Shown here: positions 25,526-35,970 of the stretch, piece by piece
Position numbering within the stretch: the stretch's first letter is position 1
How the letters are laid out: each line of letters starts with the position of its first letter
Source of the DNA: Erwinia tracheiphila
GTDB lineage: Bacteria > Pseudomonadota > Gammaproteobacteria > Enterobacterales > Enterobacteriaceae
Length of the DNA stretch: 64,000 bases
Reading direction: 5' to 3'
Assembly (NCBI RefSeq): GCF_021365465.1
Contig: NZ_CP089932.1
Location: 2,108,001 to 2,172,000 of the forward strand
Notes under the pieces: model-generated
The model's database searches: none
What the model saw: only the letters and a program-made list of their open reading frames with translations
What the model was told of the DNA's origin: nothing
Position numbers and translations under genes: made by a program

Positions 25526-27205
25526 ATGTTCAAACGTATCAAAGTTGTCACTGGCCTGGTGGGAATACTTGTATTGTTTGCCTTATTACAGTCAGGAACC
25601 AGCGTACTCTTTTTTAACACGGTACATAATGATAAGGAAAACTATCAGTTCAACCAGCGACTGCGAATCCAGCAGCAGGCGATGGGAGGGGCGTGGATTT
25701 CCTTAATCCAGGCATGTAACACCCTGAATCGTGCCGGTACCCGCTTTCTGCTTGATGCTACCTATACAGGCTCAGGCACTACGGTAAACGAGTTGCTGAC
25801 ACAGGCCCGGCAGAGTATGGATGCCGCTGACAAATTCTTTGCAGTATTTAACGCAAATCTGTCTGAACAGGGCAAAACGGTGAAACACGTCAAGGCGCTT
25901 CAGGTTGGTTATCAGCAGTATCGTGCCTCTCTGTCTGCTTTGATCGCTATGCTGGACGTCGGCCGTTTTAACGATTTTCTTTCCCAGCCTCCGCAGCGCG
26001 ATCAGGACGATTTCGAAAAAATTTATAACGCCTGGCTTGAAAGAAACAGCCAGTTGGCTGAACAGGGAAACCAGATGAACCGCGATGCCTATCAGCAAAC
26101 CATCTGGACGTTGGTCTTGGTGCTGGTGACTTTCCTGGTGGCAACCGCGTTCATCTGGAATGGCATCCAAAAAATCCTGCTGCAGCCATTGAAAATGAAT
26201 ATTGCGCATATCCGCCGTATCTCAGAAGGCGATCTGACTCAGCCCGTGCTGGTGGAGGGGCGAAATGAAATGGCGCAGCTTGCCGAAAATTTGCGGGATA
26301 TGCAGCAGTCGCTGGTCCGCACGGTGAGCGATGTTCGCGACGGTTCCGACGCTATTTACACCCGTGCCAGTGAAATCTCTGCCGGTAATAACGATCTCTC
26401 TTCACGCACCGAGCAGCAGGCAGCGTCGCTGGAGCAAACTGCCGCCAGCATGGAACAGTTAACGGCCACCGTGAAGCAGAATGCTGAAAACGCTCGCCAG
26501 GCATCGCAGCTGGCACTTAGCGCGTCTGAAACGGCAGGGAAAGGCGGTAGCGTGGTGGACAGCGTGGTGAAAACTATGAGCGAAATTGCCGACAGTTCGA
26601 AAAAAATTGCCGATATTACCAGCGTAATAGACGGTATTGCTTTCCAGACCAATATTCTGGCCCTTAACGCCGCTGTTGAAGCAGCGAGGGCAGGTGAGCA
26701 GGGACGCGGTTTCGCCGTGGTGGCGGGAGAAGTACGTAACCTGGCGCAGCGCAGCGCCCAGGCGGCGAAAGAAATCAAAGTGCTGATTGAGAATTCCGTG
26801 GCGCGGGTAAACAGCGGCTCTGCGCTGGTCGGCACGGCGGGCGAAACTATGAAGGATATTGTCAGTGCAGTGACCCGTGTCACTGACATCATGGGTGAAA
26901 TTGTCTCGGCATCCGATGAACAAAGCCGCGGTATTGAACAGGTGGGGACGGCGGTAACGGAAATGGACCGCGTTACGCATCAGAATGCCTCACTGGTAGG
27001 CGAGTCCGCCTCCGCTGCCGCTGCACTGGAAGAACAGTCTCGCCGGCTGTCCCAGGCGGTTAGTGTATTTCGAATTCGTAAAGAAAATGTCATCCAGGCT
27101 GTTAATAGCAGTAGACGTGACGAAAAGATCCTGCTGTCTCCCACAGCGCCTCAGCCTGAAAGGCTTGCTGCCCCGATTTCCAATGATAACTGGGAAACTT
27201 TTTAA
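25526..27205 (+). CDS. Methyl-accepting chemotaxis protein with NWETF tether (Tar/Tsr type)
   Basis: 559 residues. TM1 is at about 7-29, then a periplasmic four-helix ligand-binding domain of Tar/Tsr type with [16 protein letters not shown]2 at about 190-213, a HAMP domain ([20 protein letters not shown]), and the cytoplasmic four-helix bundle with the invariant tip [20 protein letters not shown]. The C-terminus ends in NWETF, the pentapeptide that tethers CheR and CheB. It is close to E. coli Tar in position and sequence, but the ligand cannot be read from sequence alone. Confidence 0.93.
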   Translation: MFKRIKVVTGLVGILVLFALLQSGTSVLFFNTVHNDKENYQFNQRLRIQQQAMGGAWISLIQACNTLNRAGTRFLLDATYTGSGTTVNELLTQARQSMDAADKFFAVFNANLSEQGKTVKHVKALQVGYQQYRASLSALIAMLDVGRFNDFLSQPPQRDQDDFEKIYNAWLERNSQLAEQGNQMNRDAYQQTIWTLVLVLVTFLVATAFIWNGIQKILLQPLKMNIAHIRRISEGDLTQPVLVEGRNEMAQLAENLRDMQQSLVRTVSDVRDGSDAIYTRASEISAGNNDLSSRTEQQAASLEQTAASMEQLTATVKQNAENARQASQLALSASETAGKGGSVVDSVVKTMSEIADSSKKIADITSVIDGIAFQTNILALNAAVEAARAGEQGRGFAVVAGEVRNLAQRSAQAAKEIKVLIENSVARVNSGSALVGTAGETMKDIVSAVTRVTDIMGEIVSASDEQSRGIEQVGTAVTEMDRVTHQNASLVGESASAAAALEEQSRRLSQAVSVFRIRKENVIQAVNSSRRDEKILLSPTAPQPERLAAPISNDNWETF

Positions 27206-27247
27206 CTTATTATCCAGCTGCCGTGGGCGGCTATGCAGGAGATTTAC

Positions 27248-28861
27248 ATGTTCAGCCGGATCCGTATCGCCACCGTCATTTTGTTTTTGCTGGGGCTATT
27301 TTGCGTAATGCAAATTGTGGGTAGTGGCCTTTCTTTCAACTCGTTTCGTCTGGATGCGCGCAATATGCACGCCGTTGAAGTTAGCAGCAACCAGCGCGAA
27401 ACCCTGGGGCAGACCTGGGCGGCCCTCCTAAGCGCCTGCGTAACACTGAGCCGTGCTGGCACGCTGGCTGCACTGAGCAAACCGCGCGAGCAAATAATAA
27501 GTTTAATGACAAGAACTCAGGAAGATCTGAATGCTGCCGATAAAGCCTACAGAGAGTTTGATGCCATCGGAGTGGTTTCACCTGAGGGGCAGCAGTTAAA
27601 GCAGGTGATGGCGGTGGAATATCACAATTATTATCAGGAACTGGCGCAACTGATTACTTATCTGCAAAACAATCAGCTGCAAAATTTCCTGGATTCCCCT
27701 ACTCAGGGCAAGCAGGACAAATTCCAGGGGCAGTACAACCTGTGGATGGCGCATATCGACAAGATGCGTGAGCATGCCAGCCAGGCAGGGGAAGGTTTTT
27801 ACCGGCAGTCAAAGGTGATTTTTATCGCTGCGGTGCTGACGTCATTACTGGTCACGCTGGCAGGCATTGTCTGGGTAAGGAAAGTGGTCATTGCGCCCCT
27901 GACCCTGATGCGTGGTCATTTTGAACGTATTGCGGCCGGCGATCTTGGTGGCCACATTTCGGCCAATGGCCGCAATGAACTGAGCCAGTTGTTTAACAGC
28001 CTGCATGTGATGCAAACCGCGCTGGCCAGTACGGTGAGCAGCGTTCGTGATGGTAGCCACGAAATGCATACAGGGATCCATGAAATGGCATCGGGTAATA
28101 ACGATTTGTCGGCACGCACCGAGCAGCAGGCGGCTTCACTGACAGAAACGGCGGCGAGTATGGAACAACTGACCGCAACGGTAAGCGGCAATGCGGAAAA
28201 CGCACGGCTGGCCTCTCAGCTGGCAAAAGACGCCTCAAACACTGCGAATCGCGGGGGAACGCTGACCGACAAGGTTGTCACCACCATGAATGATATTGCC
28301 GCCAGCTCGAAAAAAATTGGTGATATTACCAGCGTGATCGACGGTATCGCGTTCCAGACCAACATACTGGCGCTGAACGCCGCGGTTGAAGCGGCGCGTG
28401 CAGGTGAACAGGGCAGAGGGTTTGCGGTGGTTGCCGGGGAAGTTCGCAGCCTTGCACAGCGCAGCGCGCAGGCGGCAAGAGAGATTAAAGTGTTGATTGA
28501 AGAGTCGGTCAACCGTGTGGAGCAGGGTTCGGCACTGGTGGCCTCTGCCGGAGAAACCATGGATGAAATAGTCCAGAGCGTCACCCGAGTTAACGACATC
28601 ATGGGGGAAATCGCCTCGGCTTCAGATGAGCAGCGTCGCGGTATAGAACAGGTTGCGCGGGCAGTCAGCCAGATGGACCAGGTCACGCAGCAGAATGCCG
28701 CATTAGTGGAACAGGCCGCCGCCGCGACCGAAGCACTTGAAGCGCAGGCCGATCATCTGACGCAGGCGGTGAAGAAATTTACCCTTTCTTCTGCGGATGA
28801 AATGGGTCAACCGCTGGCGCTGGATGTATTCAGGAAAAATAGCCTGGTTTTAACCCCTTAA
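27248..28861 (+). CDS. Methyl-accepting chemotaxis protein without tether
   Basis: 537 residues from the ATG at 27248, which has AGGAG 6 bases upstream. The same layout as the preceding receptor: TM1, Tar/Tsr-like periplasmic domain (ACVTLSRAGTLAALS), TM2 at about 185-207, HAMP and signalling bundle with [20 protein letters not shown]. It ends in KNSLVLTP and has no NWETF, so it is a low-abundance-type receptor that would need a tethered partner for efficient methylation, as Trg and Tap do in E. coli. Probably a tandem duplication that diverged in the sensor domain. Confidence 0.92.
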   Translation: MFSRIRIATVILFLLGLFCVMQIVGSGLSFNSFRLDARNMHAVEVSSNQRETLGQTWAALLSACVTLSRAGTLAALSKPREQIISLMTRTQEDLNAADKAYREFDAIGVVSPEGQQLKQVMAVEYHNYYQELAQLITYLQNNQLQNFLDSPTQGKQDKFQGQYNLWMAHIDKMREHASQAGEGFYRQSKVIFIAAVLTSLLVTLAGIVWVRKVVIAPLTLMRGHFERIAAGDLGGHISANGRNELSQLFNSLHVMQTALASTVSSVRDGSHEMHTGIHEMASGNNDLSARTEQQAASLTETAASMEQLTATVSGNAENARLASQLAKDASNTANRGGTLTDKVVTTMNDIAASSKKIGDITSVIDGIAFQTNILALNAAVEAARAGEQGRGFAVVAGEVRSLAQRSAQAAREIKVLIEESVNRVEQGSALVASAGETMDEIVQSVTRVNDIMGEIASASDEQRRGIEQVARAVSQMDQVTQQNAALVEQAAAATEALEAQADHLTQAVKKFTLSSADEMGQPLALDVFRKNSLVLTP

Positions 28862-28886
28862 TCTGTACTTTGCTGGGTGGCAATAC

Positions 28887-29759
28887 ATGAAAAAATCGAC
28901 GTCATTAGCACCGCAGGAAAATCAAACAATGCTGTCCCAGATGGTGCAGCGTCTCCCGCTCTCTGATGCGCATTTTAAACGTATCAGTCAGCTGATTTAT
29001 CAGCGGGCGGGCATTGTTCTGGCCGATCACAAGCGCGAGATGGTTTACAACCGTCTGGTGCGCAGGCTGCGGATGCTGGACCTGGACGATTTTGGTCGCT
29101 ATCTGGCGCTGCTGGAAAATGATATTAACAGCCCGGAATGGCAGGCGTTTATTAACTCGCTGACCACCAACCTGACGGCGTTTTTCCGCGAGGCGCACCA
29201 CTTTCCGATTCTGGCGGAACATGCCAAAAAGCGCGGTGGCAGTTTTAACGTCTGGTGTGCCGCAGCGTCAACCGGCGAAGAACCCTACTCGCTGGCGATA
29301 ACCCTGGCGGAAATCCTGGGTACCGGGCCGGGTAAATTTCAGGTATACGCCAGCGATATCGATACGCAGGTGTTGGAAAAGGCGCTGGCCGGGGTCTATC
29401 GCCAGGAGGAATTACGCACGCTTTCTCCACAGCAAATGCAGCGTTTTTTTTTCCGTGGTACCGGACCACATGCTGGCATGGTGCGGGTACGACCCGAGCT
29501 GGCGAATACCGTGACCTTTGCCCGGCTCAATTTGCTGGCTAATGAGTGGGTCTTACCTGGACCGTTTGATGCTATTTTTTGTCGTAATGTGATGATTTAT
29601 TTTGATAAAGAAACGCAGGAGAAAATTCTGAGGCGCTTTGTCACGCAGCTTAAGCCAGGGGGAATTCTGTTTGCCGGCCATTCCGAGAATTTCAGCCAGA
29701 TCAGCAAAGAATTTTATTTGCGCGGCCAGACGGTCTACGGACTGACTAAGGAAAGATAA
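28887..29759 (+). CDS. cheR: Chemotaxis protein methyltransferase CheR
   Basis: 290 residues. The N-terminal helical domain ([20 protein letters not shown]) is followed by the SAM-binding domain with [16 protein letters not shown] and [14 protein letters not shown]. It methylates receptor glutamates for adaptation. Its stop overlaps the cheB start by one base. Confidence 0.96.
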   Translation: MKKSTSLAPQENQTMLSQMVQRLPLSDAHFKRISQLIYQRAGIVLADHKREMVYNRLVRRLRMLDLDDFGRYLALLENDINSPEWQAFINSLTTNLTAFFREAHHFPILAEHAKKRGGSFNVWCAAASTGEEPYSLAITLAEILGTGPGKFQVYASDIDTQVLEKALAGVYRQEELRTLSPQQMQRFFFRGTGPHAGMVRVRPELANTVTFARLNLLANEWVLPGPFDAIFCRNVMIYFDKETQEKILRRFVTQLKPGGILFAGHSENFSQISKEFYLRGQTVYGLTKER

Positions 29760-30808
29760 TGGGCAAAATCAGAGTGTTATGCGTAGATGATTCCGCGCTT
29801 ATGCGTCAGCTAATGACTGAAATCATCAACAGCCATCCCGACCTTGAGATGGTCGCTTCCGCCCCCGACCCGCTGGTAGCGCGGGAGCTGATTAAAGAAT
29901 ACAACCCGGACGTGCTGACGCTGGATGTGGAAATGCCGCGGATGGACGGCCTGGATTTTCTTGAGAAATTGATGCGTCTGCGGCCAATGCCAGTGGTGAT
30001 GGTCTCCTCTTTGACCGGGAAAGGGTCGGAAGTCACCCTGAGAGCGTTGGAGCTAGGCGCGGTGGACTTTGTGACTAAACCATCGCTGGGTATTCGCGAG
30101 GGAATGCTGGCCTACAGCCAGATGATTGGCGACAAGGTGCGTGCGGCAGCAAAAGCCAGGCTGCACACACGAGGGCTGCTGCCTGCTCCCGTTATGCTAA
30201 AAGCCGGACCGCTGCTGAGTAGCGAAAAGCTGATTGCTATTGGCGCATCAACGGGCGGCACTGAGGCAATCAGGCACGTCCTGCAACCGCTTCCGATAAC
30301 CAGCCCGGCATTGCTTATTACTCAGCATATGCCGGCGGGCTTCACCCGCTCTTTCGCCGACCGCTTAAACAAGCTGTGCCAGATTACGGTGAAAGAAGCG
30401 GAAGATGGTGAACGTATTCTGCCCGGTCATGCTTACATTGCACCCGGTGCGATGCATCTGGAGCTGGCCCGCAGTGGTGCTAACTATCAGGTTAAACTGA
30501 ATGATGGACCACCGGTAAATCGTCATAAACCGTCGGTCGATGTGTTGTTTAAATCAGTGGCACAGTTTGCAGGCCGGAATGCGGTGGGAGTGATCCTGAC
30601 CGGGATGGGTAACGACGGTGCAGCGGGCCTGCTGGCAATGAATAAAGCGGGAGCCTGGACCATTGCGCAGAATGAAGAAAGCTGTGTGGTATTTGGCATG
30701 CCCCGCGAGGCCATTACCCTCGGGGGGGCCAGTGAAGTGGTGGATTTGCACCAGGTTAGCCAGCATATGCTGGCAAAAATTAGCGCCGGACAGGCATTAC
30801 GAATCTAA
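29759..30808 (+). CDS. cheB: Protein-glutamate methylesterase/deamidase CheB
   Basis: 349 residues. The receiver domain has the phospho-acceptor in [15 protein letters not shown] (Asp at about 56) and a switch Lys in VDFVTKPS. The catalytic triad residues are in [12 protein letters not shown] (Ser), [18 protein letters not shown] (His) and GMGNDGAAG (Asp). It removes methyl groups and deamidates receptor glutamines. ATG overlaps the cheR stop. Confidence 0.96.
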   Translation: MGKIRVLCVDDSALMRQLMTEIINSHPDLEMVASAPDPLVARELIKEYNPDVLTLDVEMPRMDGLDFLEKLMRLRPMPVVMVSSLTGKGSEVTLRALELGAVDFVTKPSLGIREGMLAYSQMIGDKVRAAAKARLHTRGLLPAPVMLKAGPLLSSEKLIAIGASTGGTEAIRHVLQPLPITSPALLITQHMPAGFTRSFADRLNKLCQITVKEAEDGERILPGHAYIAPGAMHLELARSGANYQVKLNDGPPVNRHKPSVDVLFKSVAQFAGRNAVGVILTGMGNDGAAGLLAMNKAGAWTIAQNEESCVVFGMPREAITLGGASEVVDLHQVSQHMLAKISAGQALRI

Positions 30809-30857
30809 CGTATAACACAGCGCCCGTCCTGAGGGGCTACATAAAACAGGAGTAACT

Positions 30858-31247
30858 ATGGCTGATAAGAATATGCGGTTTCTGGTGGTGGACGACTTTA
30901 ACACTATGCGCCGCATCGTCCGTAACCTGCTGAAAGAACTCGGCTTCAACAATGTTGAAGAAGCCGAGGATGGCGTCGATGCGCTGGCCAAACTGCGTGC
31001 GGGGGGCTTCGACTTTGTGATTTCCGACTGGAACATGCCCAACATGGACGGATTGCAGCTGCTGCAAACCATCCGTGCTGACACCACCCTGGGCAAGCTG
31101 CCGGTGCTGATGGTCACGGCAGAAGCCAAAAAAGAAAACATTGTTGCGGCTGCCCAGGCAGGTGCCAGTGGCTACGTTGTTAAACCCTTTACTGCAGCCA
31201 CGCTTGAAGAGAAGTTAGGTAAAATCTTCGAAAAGCTGGGTATGTAA
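30858..31247 (+). CDS. cheY: Chemotaxis response regulator CheY
   Basis: 129 residues, single receiver domain: DD pair in [15 protein letters not shown], phospho-Asp in [12 protein letters not shown] (Asp57 type), Thr in MVTAEA and Lys in [11 protein letters not shown]. Phospho-CheY binds FliM and promotes clockwise rotation. Nearly identical to E. coli CheY. Confidence 0.97.
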   Translation: MADKNMRFLVVDDFNTMRRIVRNLLKELGFNNVEEAEDGVDALAKLRAGGFDFVISDWNMPNMDGLQLLQTIRADTTLGKLPVLMVTAEAKKENIVAAAQAGASGYVVKPFTAATLEEKLGKIFEKLGM

Positions 31248-31256
31248 GGAGCCGAG

Positions 31257-31901
31257 ATGAGCAATATTCCGAAACCAAGTGTTGATGCTGCCTCGGCGCA
31301 AGACATCATCTCCCGAATCGGTTCACTGACGCGCATGCTGCGTGACAGCCTGCGTGAGCTGGGTCTGGATCAGGCGATTGCCGAAGCGGCGGAAGCCATT
31401 CCCGACGCACGCGATCGTCTGGATTACGTAGTACAAATGACCGCGCAGGCGGCGGAACGCGCACTAAACTGCGTGGAAGCGTCGCAGCCTCGCCAGACAC
31501 TGATGGAGAACGGAGCGAAAGCACTGAAAGGACGCTGGGATGAGTGGTTTGAAAATCCTATTGAACTGGCAGATGCCCGCTCGCTGGTTTCGGATACCCG
31601 TAGCTATCTGGAATCCGTACCGGAGCATACCGGTTTTACCAACGCCCAGCTGATGGAAATCATGATGGCGCAGGATTTCCAGGATCTTACCGGCCAGGTC
31701 ATCAAGCGCATGATGGATGTAATCCAGGAAATTGAGCGTCAGCTACTGATGGTGCTGTTGGAAAACATACCGGATCAGCCTGACAGGCCGAAAAAAGATG
31801 CCAACAGCCTGCTCAATGGCCCACAGATCAACGGCACCGCACCCGGTGTGGTGGCGAACCAGGACCAGGTTGACGACCTGCTGGACAGTCTCGGGTTCTG
31901 A
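31257..31901 (+). CDS. cheZ: CheY-P phosphatase CheZ
   Basis: 214 residues, same length as E. coli CheZ. The long helical hairpin contains the catalytic Gln in [20 protein letters not shown], and the C-terminal CheY-binding peptide is [12 protein letters not shown]. Nine bases after cheY, preceded by AAGGAG. Confidence 0.96.
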   Translation: MSNIPKPSVDAASAQDIISRIGSLTRMLRDSLRELGLDQAIAEAAEAIPDARDRLDYVVQMTAQAAERALNCVEASQPRQTLMENGAKALKGRWDEWFENPIELADARSLVSDTRSYLESVPEHTGFTNAQLMEIMMAQDFQDLTGQVIKRMMDVIQEIERQLLMVLLENIPDQPDRPKKDANSLLNGPQINGTAPGVVANQDQVDDLLDSLGF

Positions 31902-32109
31902 CATCTGTGCCACGTCTGCCTGACACGCCTGCAAAGCGGGCGCTGATTTTCAGCAACAGGACACCCGTGCAGCAACCTGCCTGACCGGGTGCCTGACCAT
32001 CGCGTCGTTTATCAGTGAAATAACCCCTTTTTTACGCCGTTACTCGCGGCATCATTCCTGCGCCATTCTGGCATGCTGTACAAAATTTCTGTTGTGAAGG
32101 TGAGCTGTC

Positions 32110-33255
32110 GTGTCCGGTGAAAGCGAAGAGGAAAAGACCGAAGCCGCAACGGCCCACCGACTTGAAAAAGCGCGTGAAGAGGGCCAGATACCGCGATCGC
32201 GCGAGCTGACGTCGGTACTGATGCTGGTCGCAGGACTGACTATTCTGTGGGCTGGCGGCGCGTTAATGTCCCGCAAAATTGCTCTGTTGCTGGCGGAGGG
32301 ACTGCATTTCGATCACTCCGTAGTGAGCGATACCAGCCAAATGCTGCGCCAAATGAGTAACCTGCTGCTGGAGGCAGTGTTTGTGCTGCTGCCGATGATG
32401 GGTGGGCTGGTGCTGGTCGCTATTGCTGCACCTATGCTGCTTGGTGGGGTGATGATCAACGGTAAAGCGATTAAAGTTGATTTTGGCAAGATGAACCCGA
32501 TTAAAGGACTGGGACGACTGGTTTCCGGCCAGACCGCTGCGGAGTTGCTCAAATCAGTGCTTAAGGCTGTGCTGGTTGGCGTAGTTACCTGGATTTATAT
32601 CCGGCATCACTGGCCCGATATGCTCAGGCTGATCGGCGAATCGCCGTATACCGCGCTGGCCAGTTCGCTGAACATGATTGCGCTGTGCTGCATTCTGGTG
32701 GTGCTGGGGCTGGCCCCGATGGTGGGATTTGACGTGTTCTGGCAGCTTTACAGCTACTTTAAAGGGTTACGCATGACCCGCCAGGATATCCGCGATGAAT
32801 ATAAACAGCAGGAAGGTGACCCCCACGTAAAAGGGCGCATTCGCCAGCAAATGCGCGCCGCGGCACGTCGTCGCATGATGACTGATATTCCCAAAGCAGA
32901 TGTGATTGTCACCAACCCAACGCATTTCTCTGTGGCACTGCAATATGACGAACGAAAAATGAGTGCGCCAAAGGTGCTTGCCAAAGGAGCGGGTGATATT
33001 GCTCTGCGCATTCGTGAACTGGGCAAAGAACACCGTATCCCGGTGTTGGAAGCACCCTCACTGGCCCGTGCGCTCTACCGGCACACAGAAATAGGCCAGC
33101 ATATTCCCGGCACGCTTTATGCGGCGGTCGCTGAAGTGTTAGCCTGGGTCTGGCAGCTCCGTCGCTGGAAAATCGAAGGCGGCCTGGCTCCGAAGAAACC
33201 CAATAATTTACCGGTGCCGGAAGCACTTGATTTTGATCCAGGAGAAAAAGAGTAA
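32110..33255 (+). CDS. flhB: Flagellar type III export switch protein FlhB
   Basis: 381 residues. Charged N-terminus, four membrane segments, and a cytoplasmic domain with the self-cleaving NPTH motif in VIVTNPTHFSVALQYDERKM. It sets substrate specificity of the flagellar export apparatus. The GTG at 32110 with AAGGTGAG upstream gives MSGESEEEKTEAATAHRLEK, in register with E. coli. The 208-base gap after cheZ should hold the FlhDC-dependent flhBAE promoter. Confidence 0.95.
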   Translation: MSGESEEEKTEAATAHRLEKAREEGQIPRSRELTSVLMLVAGLTILWAGGALMSRKIALLLAEGLHFDHSVVSDTSQMLRQMSNLLLEAVFVLLPMMGGLVLVAIAAPMLLGGVMINGKAIKVDFGKMNPIKGLGRLVSGQTAAELLKSVLKAVLVGVVTWIYIRHHWPDMLRLIGESPYTALASSLNMIALCCILVVLGLAPMVGFDVFWQLYSYFKGLRMTRQDIRDEYKQQEGDPHVKGRIRQQMRAAARRRMMTDIPKADVIVTNPTHFSVALQYDERKMSAPKVLAKGAGDIALRIRELGKEHRIPVLEAPSLARALYRHTEIGQHIPGTLYAAVAEVLAWVWQLRRWKIEGGLAPKKPNNLPVPEALDFDPGEKE

Positions 33256-35336
33256 TGGCTTCTTTGTCGACGTTATTACGGTTACCGAATATTAAGGATA
33301 CCCAGTGGCAGGTGATGGCCGGTCCGGTATTGATTCTGATGATCCTGTCAATGATGGTGCTGCCGCTGCCGTCGTTTGTCCTCGATCTACTTTTTACCTT
33401 TAATATCGCGCTGTCGATTATGGTGTTGCTGGTGGCCATGTTCACCCAGCGTACGCTGGAGTTTGCCGCGTTTCCCACCATTCTGCTGTTTTCAACGTTG
33501 CTGCGTCTGGCGCTGAACGTCGCATCCACCCGTATCATTCTGTTGGAAGGCCATACCGGTGCCAGTGCTGCCGGTCATGTGGTAGAAGCCTTTGGCCACT
33601 TTCTGGTAGGCGGTAACTTCGCTATCGGTATCGTGGTGTTTATCATCCTCGTCATCATTAATTTTATGGTTATCACCAAGGGTGCCGGACGTATCGCGGA
33701 AGTCGGCGCACGTTTTGTTCTGGACGGAATGCCGGGTAAACAGATGGCGATTGATGCCGATCTGAACGCCGGGCTTATCGGCGAAGAAGTGGCGAAGAAA
33801 CGCCGTTCTGAAGTGACTCAGGAAGCCGATTTTTATGGTTCCATGGATGGTGCCAGTAAGTTTGTGCGTGGGGACGCCATCGCCGGGATTATGATCATGG
33901 TGATTAACGTGATCGGCGGCCTGCTGGTGGGTGTTGTTCAGCATGGTATGGACGTTGGCCACGCGGCGGAAAGTTACACGCTGCTGACCATTGGTGATGG
34001 TCTGGTGGCGCAGATCCCCGCGCTGGTTATCTCCACTGCGGCGGGCGTTATTGTTACTCGCGTCAGCACCGAGCAGGACGTGGGTGAGCAGATGGTCAGG
34101 CAGTTGTTTACCAACCCGCGGGTAATGATGCTCAGTGCCGGAGTACTGGGGATGCTGGGATTGGTACCCGGCATGCCTAATTTTGTTTTTCTGCTGTTCA
34201 CCGCTGCGCTGCTTGGCCTCGCATGGTATCTGCGCGGTAAACAAGCTAAACCGAAGGTGGAACCGCAGGGTGGCGTGGTGAAAACCACCGAAACACCGGC
34301 CAACGTTGAGGCGTCCTGGACCGATGTGCAACTGGAAGATTCACTGGGTATGGAAGTGGGTTACCGTCTGATCCCCATGGTCGACCATTTACAGGATGGC
34401 GAACTGCTGGGACGTATCCGCAGTATCCGTAAGAAATTTGCTCAGGAGATGGGCTTTCTGCCGCCGGTGGTGCACATTCGGGATAATATGGAATTACCGC
34501 CCGCGCGCTACCGGATTTTGATGAAAGGCGTCGAAATAGGCAGTGGTGATGCCTATCCGGGTCGCTGGATGGCGATTAACCCCGGCACTGCTGCCGGAAC
34601 GTTACCCGGAGAAGCCACAGTCGATCCCGCCTTTGGTCTGGCGGCTATCTGGATTGACAGCGCCCTGAAAGAGCAGGCGCAGATTCAGGGCTATACCGTG
34701 GTGGAAGCCAGTACCGTGGTGGCAACGCACCTGAATCATCTGATTGGTCAGCACGCCAGTGAGCTGTTTGGTCGCCAGGAAGCACAGCAGCTGCTGGATC
34801 GTGTGACGCAGGAAATGCCAAAACTGACGGAGGATTTAATCCCTGGCGTGATCACCCTGACCACGCTGCACAAAGTGCTGCAAAATTTGCTGGCAGAGCG
34901 GGTTTCTATCCGCGATATGCGAACGATTATTGAGACGCTGGCGGAACATGCACCGGTTCAGAACGATCCGCAGGAACTGACCGCTGTGGTGCGTGTCGCG
35001 CTGGGCCGGGCGATTACGCAACAGTGGTTTCCCGGGACGGGGGAAGCGCAGGTTATCGGGCTGGACACCACGCTGGAGCGTTTGCTGCTTCAGGCATTGC
35101 AGGGCGGTGGTGGACTGGAGCCGGGCCTTGCCGATCGTCTTCTGGCGCAGGCGCAGAGCGCACTGGCCCATCAGGAATCGCTTGGCGCACCACCGGTACT
35201 GCTGGTTAACCATCCACTGCGCGCGCTTCTTGCCCGCTTCCTGCGTCGTAATCTGCCGCAGCTGATGGTGATTTCAAATCTTGAGATGACCGATAATCGT
35301 CAGATCCGCATGACCTCGACCATTGGTGGATATTGA
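33255..35336 (+). CDS. flhA: Flagellar export gate protein FlhA
   Basis: 693 residues, one more than E. coli. About eight N-terminal membrane helices, the family signature around LLRLALNVASTRIILLEGHT, the FHIPEP loop region with GKQMAIDADLNAGLIGEEVA, and a large cytoplasmic chaperone-docking domain ending NRQIRMTSTIGGY. Start overlaps the flhB stop by one base. Confidence 0.96.
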   Translation: MASLSTLLRLPNIKDTQWQVMAGPVLILMILSMMVLPLPSFVLDLLFTFNIALSIMVLLVAMFTQRTLEFAAFPTILLFSTLLRLALNVASTRIILLEGHTGASAAGHVVEAFGHFLVGGNFAIGIVVFIILVIINFMVITKGAGRIAEVGARFVLDGMPGKQMAIDADLNAGLIGEEVAKKRRSEVTQEADFYGSMDGASKFVRGDAIAGIMIMVINVIGGLLVGVVQHGMDVGHAAESYTLLTIGDGLVAQIPALVISTAAGVIVTRVSTEQDVGEQMVRQLFTNPRVMMLSAGVLGMLGLVPGMPNFVFLLFTAALLGLAWYLRGKQAKPKVEPQGGVVKTTETPANVEASWTDVQLEDSLGMEVGYRLIPMVDHLQDGELLGRIRSIRKKFAQEMGFLPPVVHIRDNMELPPARYRILMKGVEIGSGDAYPGRWMAINPGTAAGTLPGEATVDPAFGLAAIWIDSALKEQAQIQGYTVVEASTVVATHLNHLIGQHASELFGRQEAQQLLDRVTQEMPKLTEDLIPGVITLTTLHKVLQNLLAERVSIRDMRTIIETLAEHAPVQNDPQELTAVVRVALGRAITQQWFPGTGEAQVIGLDTTLERLLLQALQGGGGLEPGLADRLLAQAQSALAHQESLGAPPVLLVNHPLRALLARFLRRNLPQLMVISNLEMTDNRQIRMTSTIGGY

Positions 35337-35734
35337 TGAAGCGGCTTTTCTTTCTGCTGGCGGCGCTTCTGCCCGCCGCCGCCGCCGCCGCCGCCGGCGG
35401 GGGCTGGCAGGCGAGCAGCAGTGGTCCGGGACTGCAAATTCGTGGTCAGCAGATGTTTTCGCCAGCACTGAGTGCCCCTGAGAAGAGCAGCGGCGTCATT
35501 ACCCAGATTTCCTGGCGCTACAGGTTAAACGCGCCGCCGCCGTCGGGACTGATAGTCCATCTCTGTACTCAGACGCGCTGTGTGGTGCTTGAAGGTGCCA
35601 GCGGTAGCACGCGCGGACTGACCGACGTCAATGCAGCGGAAAATTTACATTTTGTTTACAGCGTTCAGGGCAAGGGCAAACTACCGCAAACGCTACGGGT
35701 GCTCAGTAATGAAGTGATGGTCAATTACCGCTGA
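35336..35734 (+). CDS. flhE: Flagellar protein FlhE
   Basis: 132 residues with a signal peptide (MKRLFFLLAALLP then seven Ala) and a small beta-rich periplasmic domain (ISWRYRLNAPPPSGLIVHLC, CVVLEGASGSTRGLT, LSNEVMVNYR) matching E. coli FlhE in the last 110 residues. FlhE acts in the periplasm and prevents proton leak through the flagellar export apparatus in Salmonella. ATG overlaps the flhA stop (TGATG). The signal peptide is encoded by seven consecutive GCC codons at 35375-35395, an unusual tract. Confidence 0.9.
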   Translation: MKRLFFLLAALLPAAAAAAAGGGWQASSSGPGLQIRGQQMFSPALSAPEKSSGVITQISWRYRLNAPPPSGLIVHLCTQTRCVVLEGASGSTRGLTDVNAAENLHFVYSVQGKGKLPQTLRVLSNEVMVNYR

Positions 35735-35941
35735 TTATTGTCTGACGCGGCTGCGGTCTATGCGTACAGCAAAGGAACAAGCACTCAGTGGCTGCATAAC
35801 AGCGACTACGGCGTTTTTACTCACGCAATACCATGCCCGGTGCAAGGAAAGATACCCAGCTTCTGGCCGGGTTTTTAGGACGTTGAATCTGAAAGAGCAG
35901 GCAGAGGGGCGGCCTGAGAGGGTTGCCCCCTTATGGAGGGC

Positions 35942-35970
35942 GTCAAAAGCCACCGTTGGCGGCTTTTGAC
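35942..35970. terminator. Bidirectional terminator between flhE and argS
   Basis: GTCAAAAGCC and GGCTTTTGAC form a 10-bp perfect stem extended by ACC/GGC-type pairs. It lies directly after the argS stop on the minus strand and downstream of flhE on the plus strand. Confidence 0.75.

Noticed and set aside
33492-34331. 279-codon minus-strand ORF opposite flhA
   Set aside because: Antisense shadow; FlhA is intact and conserved on the plus strand.
35375-35395. GCC repeat considered as a CRISPR-like or phase-variable tract
   Set aside because: It is a single in-frame trinucleotide run, so length changes would not switch the frame, and there are no spacers.
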